DNA of 64,000 nucleotides, from contig NZ_MZNT01000001.1 in NCBI RefSeq assembly GCF_002042965.1, forward strand, positions 806,001 to 870,000. The letters are read 5' to 3'. Shown one piece after another: positions 42,688 through 51,618 of this stretch. Origin of the DNA: Paenibacillus sp. 32352 (lineage in GTDB: Bacteria > Bacillota > Bacilli > Paenibacillales > NBRC-103111). Within the stretch, counting starts at the first letter, position 1. Every line of letters begins with the position of its first letter. Below the pieces are notes generated by a model. The model saw only the letters and a list, made by a program, of their open reading frames with translations. It did not search any database and was not told the origin of the DNA. The position numbers were made by a program, and so were the translations under genes.

Positions 42688-45600
42688 TCAATATTTCAGA
42701 ATCAATCTTGCGATATACGCCAGGTCGGAAATATCTATCCGGCCATTTTGATTCAAATCGTAGCGCATATAAAGGCTCCAGTCCGGTGAATCGGAGGTTT
42801 TATTGTAGTTATTGGCCATGACTCCCAAATCCCCGATGGTAGCTTGGGTCTGAAGGGAGCTTTGGAAGGCTTGCAGCGCAAGGTTAAGCTGAGAGAGAGC
42901 CTGCTCCACCTGCTCTTGGGCAGCGGAAGGATTCGAGGCTGTTGCCTGTGCAGCGTTGACCGCTGCCTGCAGGGCCACCTTGGACCCGACTGGATATTGT
43001 CCCCAGAGAGTGCCTTCCGTGGCAGCATTCAAGCTCACAACGGCCGTTTCAATAGCGCGATTCAGTGCTGTTTTATCAACTGAGCTTATAACGACTCGAT
43101 AGGCAGGCCCGCTGCTAACGTTCGAGACTGTTCCGTTACCGTCAGATACCTTTACATTCGTCAGGTATACGGCGCTAGTGACCGTGCTGGACACGGGAAG
43201 CGCCTTGAACTGAAGCTGAAGCAGGTCCCCGTCGCCGTTCACGGCGTTCTTCCCGCCTTGAGAGGCCGCCAGAATACGTATTTGGCCCGGTGCCGCTTCA
43301 TGGCTGTCAACGACGGAAAGTCCAGTCTTCAAAGATTGAATGCCTAGAAGCTCTAGTTGGGAAGCGTTATAATTGACGGTTACATCCTGGGCGTAGACAC
43401 TCTGTGTTACGTTACTCAATCCATAGTTCACGTTAAAGGACTGGCCGGGAACGACACGATCTACACCCGTTAATGCTGCTGAAAGTACGTTCGAGGGGAG
43501 CGTTCTAACCGATTTGGAGGGACCGTTCGTACTCCAATTGCCGGCCGTATCTCCTGCTTCAACCTTAAATGTGTAGCTCGTATTCGGCATTAAGCCAGTA
43601 ACAGGATAGCTATATACAGCTCCGGATACAGGAATTGGTTCAGCATCTACTCCATTGTATATCCTGTAGCCGGCCACCCCGCTTACGTCCTCAGCCGCCG
43701 TCCACGTTAATGTGAGCCCCGTGCTGATTACATTGGATTCTTCGAGCCTGCTGCCTTGTGCCCATGTCGGCGGGGTCGTGTCAGCCGCTGTCCTGCCGAT
43801 GAGGGTGAGGTTCCCGAATACCTCTGTGGATTTATTCGCTCTTCCAAGAATATCATTCCATGTAGCCACGCTCTGAAGCGTAGACCCGGTTGCATCGTTT
43901 ACCTGCGCATCGAACCGGATCCTTGTACCGTTTTGCGGTGTTATCGTTTTAAACGGTATCTTCATTTCGACCACATAATTCGTTCCGTCTACAGCAGCTG
44001 CCGACTCAAAACCGGGGGATGTGGCCGGCGTCGAATTGCTGAGGAACTTGAAGGATTGCTCATTTGCGTAGTTGACTCTGTACTCTCCGTCATCTTCGCG
44101 ATAAGGCCATGCGTCCACCCGGTCTTCGTCCACATAAGCTTCAACGGAGTCCTGGTTCGCCTTATTCGTGCTTGATTTACTGAGCTGCGTATCTTTTACC
44201 TGGAACAGTACATACAGATGGTTCTCATCCCAGAGAGCTCTCGCAGTTCCTGAAGCTCCTGCCGTTGCCATTAGAAAATGATTAATCTGCATCTCTGGGG
44301 CATGGTTCCAAATATCATCGACGGTTCCGTCGATTGCAGGTGTGCCATACGGAGCCGTGGAGCTGCTCGTCTCAGGCGGTGTATAGAGCGGATGCTCTGT
44401 CAGGTATTTATCCGGATCAATGATTGCGTAGTAGGCCGGCTTCGGCGCCAGAGAACCAACGAAAGGCAGCGGATTTTGGCTGGTTCTCCAGCTGAAATTA
44501 TCCGCATATCCCCAGATGGTCACTCGTGCTATTTTATCGGCGTGCTTCTTATAGATTTTGAATAATTGCGCGTATAGACTTGCCTGTTTATCCGCCCATT
44601 CCGCAGATAGAGAGGAGTTCATTCCAGCCAGAACATCAAGCTCGCTGATGCTGAGCTCAACGCCCAACGAGGCGTACTTCACAATTGCAGCCTCAACATT
44701 GGCCGGGTTTGTTCTCATATCGTAATGAGACTGCAGACCGATACCGTCAACGAGGAGCTTTCCCGGGTGGGTCTGAGCATATCTATCGTTCATTTCTTTT
44801 ATCATGTCGTAGATAGCATCTCTCTTCGCAGGGAATTCCTCATTGAAATCGTTATAGTACAGCTTTATGTTCCACTCGGGATGGTCATTCAGCACGGCTC
44901 TAGCCGCGAGGAATGCTTGCTCTACGAAGTCCGGGCCTACGGAATAATACCATGGCGATTTCCGCATCGCATCTTTCCAATTGGCAACAGCCGGCGGTCC
45001 ATCCTGCATAGCCTCATTGACGACGTCCCAAGAGATTACTTGATCTCCGTAGTGCTCCATCACGGTTTTGATATGAGTCCTCATATTGGCAAGAGCCTCG
45101 TCACGGCTGAGGTAGATCGGATTACCAGCTGCATCCTTCAATGCATTTCCAGCTGCGTCTACCTTTTGAGTAAACCACGCAGGGGTCTGGCTGTGCCACA
45201 CCAGCACATGGCCATGGATATTCATTCCCATACTCTGGGACTTCGCAACCATGCTGTCTGCGGTAGTAAATGTAAAGGTACCCTTGTTTTTCTGCAAAGC
45301 GTCCGGCTTCATCTCATTGCCAAAGGTCACGGTGTTAAAATGATAGTTATAGAAGGCATTCTGCCCGTTGCCCGGTGTCAGATCATTGGGTCCAGGCACA
45401 TTTCCGAGCAGGAAGTCATTCTTATAAGCCTCTTTGAGAGGAACTATATTTGGCAAACCCGTGTCCTCGAAGCTGAAATCGTCGATATAGTAGGAGGCTG
45501 TAGTGCTGTTAGGGCTTTCCACATATAAAGTTACATCATCGTCCAAAAAACGATAGGTGCCTTCCAGCTTGACCCAGCCGGCTGTGTCACTTACTGTTTG

Positions 45601-48600
45601 CTGCTGAAGGCTAATATAGTAAGGTGTTGCCGCATGAACGACTGCGGTAAGCTTTAATTGCGCGCTTGTCGGGCTGGCGAGCTTGACCCATACGGCAGCT
45701 TTGTATTCGTGGCCGATCTTGACGGCGTTCTTCACATGGATGGAAGGCCCATCCGAATTGGCATTTCTTCCGGTTACTTTCAAAGCGTACGTTCCGCCTG
45801 TCGTATGATTGGCTTCGTTTGTCGGGGTTAGGGTTACGGTAGCGCTGCCCTGCGGAGTGAAGCCTTGAAGCGTCTGATCCTCAAAATCTTTGGTAATAGC
45901 TGCCGATCCGTCTCCTGCGATGGTAAGCGAGCGGATGCTTATACTGGCGGCTCCTTTAGTTATGGTCAGTACAAATTTCCCATCCTCAATGGAAATATGG
46001 CAGGTAACTCCAAGTGATTTTAGCTTTGCATCATGAGCAAGTAAATCTTGTGCTTTTGCTTGCAAGGTTACTGCGTCATTCCCGGCTGCATTTGGAACGG
46101 CAATACGGTTTCCTATTAGAGCCGCTGCTTGCTCCACCGCCTGTTGGTCGGAATTAACATTCCCAGGATCAGCCGCAGTCATCAATAAAGTCACATTGGA
46201 GAATGCCGCATCCAAATCGATGGAGCTGCTTTTGTTTACAGCAAACAGACGAAGCTTGGCATTTTGGAAGAAATCAGGGGTAAATGACACATTCGTTCCC
46301 ATCGTATTCCAAGTGGAGCCGCCGGTCGTTGAATAATACCCCTGTACACCGGTTCCATTCTTCACTATCCGAATCCAATAGCTTGAACCATTCAGGTTGG
46401 TGCTCGAAGTATTATTCGTCGTGCTGGTACCCGATTTACTCGCATTATGAACTTTGGTATTCGTGTTTACCTTTTGGGCATCAATTTCATAATTATCTCC
46501 ACTGGAAGTATTGTAGATGCCAATACCCGCTTGTGTGCCGTTTGTATCGGATGCACTAAGTGCTATATTCGTGTTAATGGTCGCTGTAAGGGTCCAATTC
46601 CCAGCTAGTGAAACCGGTAACTGCAGTATGTTACGGTTATTGGGGTAATCCGCATCCGCCTTAAAGGCTTTAACAGCTACAGCGCTCTTGGTTGTACTGA
46701 TAGAAGCTTCAACATGGTCCGGGTTCAGGATCTCCCAGCCTGCCGGAAGCCCATTGGCAAAGCTTATGACTTCATTTGAATTAAATGCTATTCTATACGT
46801 TTTCACATTCTGTCCTTTAATAAAACGTACAACAGCTGTACCTAGATTACTTTCGGCCTGGGAAATACTTACTTGTTCATCCGGATCACTTGATGACGCC
46901 GTTACTATGGGTACGGTGCTTCCAGTAACGGTATACGAATAATCGGACTTACTCACATCAAAATCGGAAGGTTGGACTCCGTCAACGAAAATATGATAAG
47001 TGGATACAACTTCGGGTGTTAGCGAAAGCTGATCGGCAAAGAGGATGTTGGAATCCTTCGCATACAGGGCCAAAACCACCTTGGCTGTGCCATCCGGCTC
47101 ATTATAAGTGAACGGTTGGTTAGGGGTCTCATGCCAGTCTGCCACCTGAACGTCGACAGGCTGGAAGGAGGTGAGGCCGAGCGGTCCGCCCTCAAGGATG
47201 CGGCCCACAAGTTGGCCATTGGCGTTCCAGTAGGCTGGATCTCCGGCTTCACGAGCTGCGTACGGCTCAGGCATATCACGGCCATTGATAGGAGTTAGGC
47301 CCAGCTGTTTTCCTTCGCTGTCGTAATATACCAGGGCAATTTCGACGTCGCCCGGGTTTTCCGCAGCAACATCATAGCTCTCCGGACGGCTCTTCATGGA
47401 GAGAAAATACCCCTTGAAGTTGTATTTTTCTCCTTTTGTCAGCTTGCCGGTAACATCCTGCCATATCCCGTCATATTGGCCAGCGGCATCAATGCGGCCG
47501 GAAATTTTTACAGAGCCGGCAACCTTCGATGTGGAGCTGTTCTTGAGATAACGCGAAAGACCCGAGTAACTCTGAATGGTATCGGCAGTTAAGGAAGGCT
47601 CTGTTACCGATTGTAGAAATGTCCCGTTATTGAATCTGCCGGTGGCCCAATTGTTTGTATTGGAGGCATTGGCGGTATCAAAGTCCCCGTTAAGAAGAAT
47701 ATTGCCTGGTATGGAAACGGTCGAGTTGTTAGCAGCGGTACTCCAGTCGGAATCATTGGCTCCGAATAAGAACCGGTCAACGGTTAGGGAACCATTGGTC
47801 CCGTTCGTCGCTGCTACGATATAAAGATCCTTATGTCCATATGCGCTAAGGTCCCCTGTAGCTACCATGTCTTGATATTTGCCGTACTTGTCGTTAGCCG
47901 GTACCTGAATTTTGGCTACCTGCGTACCTTGCGATACTATATCGGCCGTGTCGTTCACTGCGGTACCAGTTGGCAGGACGTAGGCAAGAAGACTGCCGCC
48001 TTGTGTTGACTTCACCTGTGCGTTTAGATACAACAAGTGTCTGCGGACCACACCGCCGTTAGCGGATCCATCTGCAAAGTTCACGTTTTTGTATGCGAGA
48101 TATTTTCCGTCACTCAGTGTAACAGCTTCATTGGCACGGCCGGCATTGCCTGCGGTGTCGCCTGTAACGCCATTGTCGTTTCCTTCCGCTTCCAGGGAGG
48201 AGAAAATATCGCGCTCACCGTCAAGACCGTTATATGAGGCATAAGTGCCCTGGGACGGTACAATGGTGACGATACTGGCCGATGGAATGTCTATACGGAA
48301 CTTGCCGTTTGTTACGGGAATCGCATCGAGCTTCTTCTGATTCTCGCTGCCTGAGGTACGGAATACAGTTACGCTCTTGGTGCCTGCCGGGAAGTCCTTC
48401 AGCGTAAATTCCAAAGGCTGAATGCTGTCGTCGTTATTGGCGTTGGTGACCGTGATGGAGAAATCATTGTTGTTCGGGTTCTTGAAGCCGACCACATTCA
48501 CATCGGTTGCGGGTACCCGTGTGATATCGAAGCGTACGTCGCCCGGCTTCATAAAGCGGGAGAAATGGCCGAAGCCGTAAAAGCGCTTGAACACGCGGTA

Positions 48601-50211
48601 TTCGCCGGTCAGCGTGCTGATGCGTCCGGACTTTTGCTGGGAGTTGGTAGTAACGAAGCGAATCAGGTCGGAGCCGTCTGCACCATTGCTATCCCACATA
48701 CTCCACCAGACGAAGCCGTTAAAGCCCGGATTGCTGGTGAACATATTGGTCATCAGATTGGACCAGCGTACGGCGTCATAGATGTTCTGATTTCCGTAGC
48801 GCTGGGTGTAAGCACCGGCTGATCCGTCGCTCGTGTCCTGATTCATGAACTCTGCCTGCCACAGCTTATACCGGGTCAGGTATTCCGGATACTTGGATCC
48901 GTCCTTCGTATAATCCAACGGGCTCTGGGAAAAGTCTCCCGTATGGTAAAGCTTTGTCTCATCCGTGCCGATGCCGACGGTGCCATACAAATGGGTAGTA
49001 AACACGTCGAGGTATGGATTTTTGTTTAACGCATTGGCTTCGTCGGTTTCGGAAAAAACGGCGCCGCCTCTGCTTAGAGAAGCACTGAGGTTGGTTCCGT
49101 CCAACGCAGCAAGCTGAGGGATAAAATCAATGACCTTTCCGTCAGGATTCTTGATATCGTAGAGCGCGCCGCCGGGCTGCATGGATTTTTTTAGGGCAGG
49201 ACCTATATAGCCGTCAATAAGCTCCTGGACATAGGCTGCGGTCCCGCCTGCGAGGTCAACCTCATTAAAGGGGTTGATATGGGTAATGGGGATCCCCCAT
49301 TGCTCCCACATGCCGCGGATATAATTGACGAGATAATCGGCATAAGCCTGATAATAAATTTTTACGGTTTTTCCATCGATTGTGGCTGTGTCGCCGCGGA
49401 TAATTTTGTTAGGAGCATTGGTCGAGGAATTGCTCATCCAGTAAGGTACCGTCCACGTGCAGGCGTAGAATTGCTTAACGCCATACTGCATAGCCTGGCG
49501 CATTGTCCACACCTGGTCGAAATCGAAGAGCTCTTTTCTCGTACGAGGAGAGTTTTTGATCACAACAGGATCGCTGTCAGGTGAGCTGAGGAGGTTGGTA
49601 GGGCCTCCGTCGTCATTGGCAATCGGCTGATTCCAAGACGGGTAATCCCATACGAAGCCCTCCACAGGCACCAGCGTACCCGGGTCATGCTCCGGCTCGT
49701 TAGGCCAGATACTATCGGTGTTGCCGTCGTAATAACGATCGCTTCCTTCTATTTTATAACCGTATTGGCCGGCCGTTCCTCTCATGGGGATGGGAGTCCC
49801 CTGGACGTCAAAGCCGGGCTTTGTTACATCGGCAAGCAAACCCGTTACCGGGTTAAAGCCAGGGCTTGCTGCCGTCCCGCTGGCGGTGAGGCCGCCGTTA
49901 TCGCCAATGATCACGCGTACGATGTCGTGGCCGGTGCCGTCCTTCTCGCTGAATGTCAGATTAAGCAGATGCCTTACGGTATCCTGATGGCCTGCGGCAG
50001 CAAGCTGCATCATATGTACGGAATCGGTGTATGCATAAGCAGCGCCTGCACCGTCCATAGTCTGGTAGGTATTGTACCAGTTCGCTGTCACCGGAGCAGC
50101 CATAGCCGCAGCCTGAACCGGGGCGGAAAACGGCACAGGGCTGATGATGGAAAGCAGCAGCGTGCTAACCATCTTAGCGGCAAGTGCTTTTCGCCAGCTA
50201 ATTTTTCTCAT
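42688..50211 (-). CDS. Giant secreted GH30-GH10 bifunctional xylan-degrading enzyme with CBMs, cohesin, FIVAR and partial dockerin
   Basis: The 2507-aa product starts at ATG 50211 behind AGGAGG. Order: Sec signal (to ~35); a GH30-family barrel and side sandwich (~40-660) with acid/base Glu317 in 'NPFNEVD' and nucleophile Glu454 in 'WQAEFMN'; a CBM6-like module (~665-835); a CBM4/9-like region and cadherin-like domain (~845-1160); a concanavalin-like domain (~1165-1350); an unassigned ~80-aa domain; a CBM22-like module (~1440-1585); a GH10 xylanase (~1586-1935) with acid/base Glu1733 in 'WDVVNEAM' and nucleophile Glu1857 in 'SISELDV'; CBM9 (~1950-2130); Fn3; cohesin (~2230-2365); FIVAR; and a C-terminal dockerin. 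Only the second calcium loop ('DLNQNGRIDISDL') is intact; the first is cut to 'IGDLGVMANNYN'. The GH30 subfamily is not clear to me. A perfect cre site lies upstream. Confidence 0.9.
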   Translation of the reverse strand: MRKISWRKALAAKMVSTLLLSIISPVPFSAPVQAAAMAAPVTANWYNTYQTMDGAGAAYAYTDSVHMMQLAAAGHQDTVRHLLNLTFSEKDGTGHDIVRVIIGDNGGLTASGTAASPGFNPVTGLLADVTKPGFDVQGTPIPMRGTAGQYGYKIEGSDRYYDGNTDSIWPNEPEHDPGTLVPVEGFVWDYPSWNQPIANDDGGPTNLLSSPDSDPVVIKNSPRTRKELFDFDQVWTMRQAMQYGVKQFYACTWTVPYWMSNSSTNAPNKIIRGDTATIDGKTVKIYYQAYADYLVNYIRGMWEQWGIPITHINPFNEVDLAGGTAAYVQELIDGYIGPALKKSMQPGGALYDIKNPDGKVIDFIPQLAALDGTNLSASLSRGGAVFSETDEANALNKNPYLDVFTTHLYGTVGIGTDETKLYHTGDFSQSPLDYTKDGSKYPEYLTRYKLWQAEFMNQDTSDGSAGAYTQRYGNQNIYDAVRWSNLMTNMFTSNPGFNGFVWWSMWDSNGADGSDLIRFVTTNSQQKSGRISTLTGEYRVFKRFYGFGHFSRFMKPGDVRFDITRVPATDVNVVGFKNPNNNDFSITVTNANNDDSIQPLEFTLKDFPAGTKSVTVFRTSGSENQKKLDAIPVTNGKFRIDIPSASIVTIVPSQGTYASYNGLDGERDIFSSLEAEGNDNGVTGDTAGNAGRANEAVTLSDGKYLAYKNVNFADGSANGGVVRRHLLYLNAQVKSTQGGSLLAYVLPTGTAVNDTADIVSQGTQVAKIQVPANDKYGKYQDMVATGDLSAYGHKDLYIVAATNGTNGSLTVDRFLFGANDSDWSTAANNSTVSIPGNILLNGDFDTANASNTNNWATGRFNNGTFLQSVTEPSLTADTIQSYSGLSRYLKNSSTSKVAGSVKISGRIDAAGQYDGIWQDVTGKLTKGEKYNFKGYFLSMKSRPESYDVAAENPGDVEIALVYYDSEGKQLGLTPINGRDMPEPYAAREAGDPAYWNANGQLVGRILEGGPLGLTSFQPVDVQVADWHETPNQPFTYNEPDGTAKVVLALYAKDSNILFADQLSLTPEVVSTYHIFVDGVQPSDFDVSKSDYSYTVTGSTVPIVTASSSDPDEQVSISQAESNLGTAVVRFIKGQNVKTYRIAFNSNEVISFANGLPAGWEILNPDHVEASISTTKSAVAVKAFKADADYPNNRNILQLPVSLAGNWTLTATINTNIALSASDTNGTQAGIGIYNTSSGDNYEIDAQKVNTNTKVHNASKSGTSTTNNTSSTNLNGSSYWIRIVKNGTGVQGYYSTTGGSTWNTMGTNVSFTPDFFQNAKLRLFAVNKSSSIDLDAAFSNVTLLMTAADPGNVNSDQQAVEQAAALIGNRIAVPNAAGNDAVTLQAKAQDLLAHDAKLKSLGVTCHISIEDGKFVLTITKGAASISIRSLTIAGDGSAAITKDFEDQTLQGFTPQGSATVTLTPTNEANHTTGGTYALKVTGRNANSDGPSIHVKNAVKIGHEYKAAVWVKLASPTSAQLKLTAVVHAATPYYISLQQQTVSDTAGWVKLEGTYRFLDDDVTLYVESPNSTTASYYIDDFSFEDTGLPNIVPLKEAYKNDFLLGNVPGPNDLTPGNGQNAFYNYHFNTVTFGNEMKPDALQKNKGTFTFTTADSMVAKSQSMGMNIHGHVLVWHSQTPAWFTQKVDAAGNALKDAAGNPIYLSRDEALANMRTHIKTVMEHYGDQVISWDVVNEAMQDGPPAVANWKDAMRKSPWYYSVGPDFVEQAFLAARAVLNDHPEWNIKLYYNDFNEEFPAKRDAIYDMIKEMNDRYAQTHPGKLLVDGIGLQSHYDMRTNPANVEAAIVKYASLGVELSISELDVLAGMNSSLSAEWADKQASLYAQLFKIYKKHADKIARVTIWGYADNFSWRTSQNPLPFVGSLAPKPAYYAIIDPDKYLTEHPLYTPPETSSSTAPYGTPAIDGTVDDIWNHAPEMQINHFLMATAGASGTARALWDENHLYVLFQVKDTQLSKSSTNKANQDSVEAYVDEDRVDAWPYREDDGEYRVNYANEQSFKFLSNSTPATSPGFESAAAVDGTNYVVEMKIPFKTITPQNGTRIRFDAQVNDATGSTLQSVATWNDILGRANKSTEVFGNLTLIGRTAADTTPPTWAQGSRLEESNVISTGLTLTWTAAEDVSGVAGYRIYNGVDAEPIPVSGAVYSYPVTGLMPNTSYTFKVEAGDTAGNWSTNGPSKSVRTLPSNVLSAALTGVDRVVPGQSFNVNYGLSNVTQSVYAQDVTVNYNASQLELLGIQSLKTGLSVVDSHEAAPGQIRILAASQGGKNAVNGDGDLLQLQFKALPVSSTVTSAVYLTNVKVSDGNGTVSNVSSGPAYRVVISSVDKTALNRAIETAVVSLNAATEGTLWGQYPVGSKVALQAAVNAAQATASNPSAAQEQVEQALSQLNLALQAFQSSLQTQATIGDLGVMANNYNKTSDSPDWSLYMRYDLNQNGRIDISDLAYIARLILKY

Positions 50212-50266
50212 TCTACATGTTCCTCCTTAGCTTTCATCTTGTTAAACAAGGCTCGGCTCAATCAAT

Positions 50267-50329
50267 CTAAACACCTGATTGGAAGCGCTGACAACAAACA
50301 GGATTCTCGGTCTTGCCGGCGATAAGCAT
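50267..50329 (-). CDS. Possible leader peptide, 20 aa
   Basis: A 20-codon frame starts at ATG 50329 behind AAGGAGGTGAG, the strongest ribosome site in this region, and ends at TAG 50267, 55 bp before the giant enzyme start. The peptide contains 'NPVCCQRFQSG' and matches nothing I know. The cre site lies inside it. It could couple translation to control of the downstream message, or be a remnant gene start. Confidence 0.35.
   Translation of the reverse strand: MLIAGKTENPVCCQRFQSGV
50279..50293. promoter_or_regulatory. Perfect CcpA cre site
   Basis: TTGGAAGCGCTGACA matches all 15 positions of WTGNAANCGNWNNCA, and 14 of 15 on the other strand. It lies 68 bp before the GH30-GH10 start codon, consistent with roadblock repression by CcpA. 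Confidence 0.75.
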
Positions 50330-50536
50330 CTCACCTCCTTCGAAAAAAACGTAAATGACCCATGCATGGTAAGGCTGGTCTACAGCTCATAATGTACCAT
50401 CCCTATGACAATATTGAACATATACATTAATTTAAGACTTAACTTCCTCTATTACCGGAGAGAAGGAGGGAGACCTTACCATTTTTTGAGAGCTAACATC
50501 TTTTCCGTACAAACCAAAATCTGCTGACAGCTTCTA

Positions 50537-50554
50537 CTAAGACCGGGGTCTTAG
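50537..50554. promoter_or_regulatory. Palindromic operator upstream of the lia operon
   Basis: CTAAGACC and its exact inverse GGTCTTAG are separated by 2 bp. Its centre is about 67 bp before the predicted transcription start, an activator position. The same half-sites recur at 54031-54052, so the likely binder is the LiaR-type regulator encoded between the two. Confidence 0.7.
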
Positions 50555-50640
50555 AGCATTTCTGGATGGAGGACGGGTTACAGGCGGATACGAATTTGGT
50601 ATGATGGGGGGAACATGGGTATCGGGAAGGCAGGAGCGGT

Positions 50641-51618
50641 ATGAAAGGTAAAAAGCAAGTCGGTATGGCATTGCTAGGGATCGGTTTGATCCTCTTAATC
50701 AGTGCTGTTCCGAAAGAAGGGATTACGTGGAAGCCCAACGAAGCGGCCGTGGGCGGGGGAAGCCTGCCGCAGACGATAGGGGTTCATGCATCCGGAATGA
50801 ATGTAAGAATCGTTACGGAAGAAAGGGATGACGTGCTTGCCGTGATGGAGGGCAGCGGAGCACTGCATGCCGGTACTGTCGGCCAAGCGGTCGAAATCAG
50901 CGCGGAGCGCGGCCGGCTTACGCTGTTCCCGCTTCGCTCCACACTGGTCGTGCACCTTCCGTCGGCTTATCGAAATCGGCTGTCAGTGAATTATGACGAA
51001 GGAGACTTCGCTTTCGAAGTACCGAAGGAAGCGGAGGGAGGCGGCTTGTCGCTGGCAGAGCTGACGATTCAAGCCAGGACAGGACAGGCGAAGCTGGCAG
51101 GCGTACATGCAGATAGGCTGCAGTATACGGCAACGTCCGGCTCGTTCCGAGCGGAATCGGTCGTTGCCGGAAGCGCGTCCATCGAGCTGCAGACCGGTGA
51201 CGTCCAACTCGATACCTTTGCCGGCAAGCTGAGCGTCGTTTTAAAGCAGGCGGGGGAGCTTTCTGCTGCCCATATGACGGTAAACGGGGGCGACGTTAAT
51301 GTAAGGAGCGGTGAAGTCCGCTTGGAGCAGTACAGCGGCCCGCTGCGCGCTGAAATGCAGTCCGGCGAGCTGGTAGCGGACTTTCGCGAGCTGACCGGTC
51401 CGGCTTATGCTCGAGTAGGGAACGGAAGGGCCGAGGTTCATTTGCCAGCACCTGCGGACGCCCGGATAGAAGCGAAGGTCGAACGCGGTAACGTCGACAG
51501 CCGGTACCCATTCGAGAACATAGATAAGCGTTCTGAAAAAGAGCTCTTGGCATCCAGCGGGGAAGGCCGCATTCCAATCAACGTGGAGGTGTCCGCCGGT
51601 GAAATCACGATTAAATGA
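50641..51618 (+). CDS. LiaG-like membrane-anchored DUF4097 protein
   Basis: The 325-aa product has one N-terminal membrane segment (~residues 7-24) and then a repetitive beta-strand domain of the DUF4097 (putative adhesin) type, with repeated 'sGdv.v......g.l....' turns such as 'ELQTGDVQLDTFAGKLSV' and 'NVRSGEVRLEQYSGPLRA'. In Bacillus subtilis LiaG has the same layout and sits directly before liaF-liaS-liaR. The gene is first in a four-gene overlapping operon whose promoter carries a palindromic operator. It is probably a cell-surface component of the envelope stress response; its molecular role is unknown. Confidence 0.75.
   Translation: MKGKKQVGMALLGIGLILLISAVPKEGITWKPNEAAVGGGSLPQTIGVHASGMNVRIVTEERDDVLAVMEGSGALHAGTVGQAVEISAERGRLTLFPLRSTLVVHLPSAYRNRLSVNYDEGDFAFEVPKEAEGGGLSLAELTIQARTGQAKLAGVHADRLQYTATSGSFRAESVVAGSASIELQTGDVQLDTFAGKLSVVLKQAGELSAAHMTVNGGDVNVRSGEVRLEQYSGPLRAEMQSGELVADFRELTGPAYARVGNGRAEVHLPAPADARIEAKVERGNVDSRYPFENIDKRSEKELLASSGEGRIPINVEVSAGEITIK

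Larger units (their letters stand above)
50212..50640. promoter_or_regulatory. 429-bp divergent control region
   Basis: On the minus side it carries a perfect cre site (50279-50293) and a small leader ORF (50267-50329) before the giant enzyme gene. On the plus side it carries an 18-bp palindrome (50537-50554) and a TTACAG-16-TATGAT promoter-like pair (50578-50605) before the lia operon. The central part is AT-rich without further recognisable signals. Confidence 0.6.
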
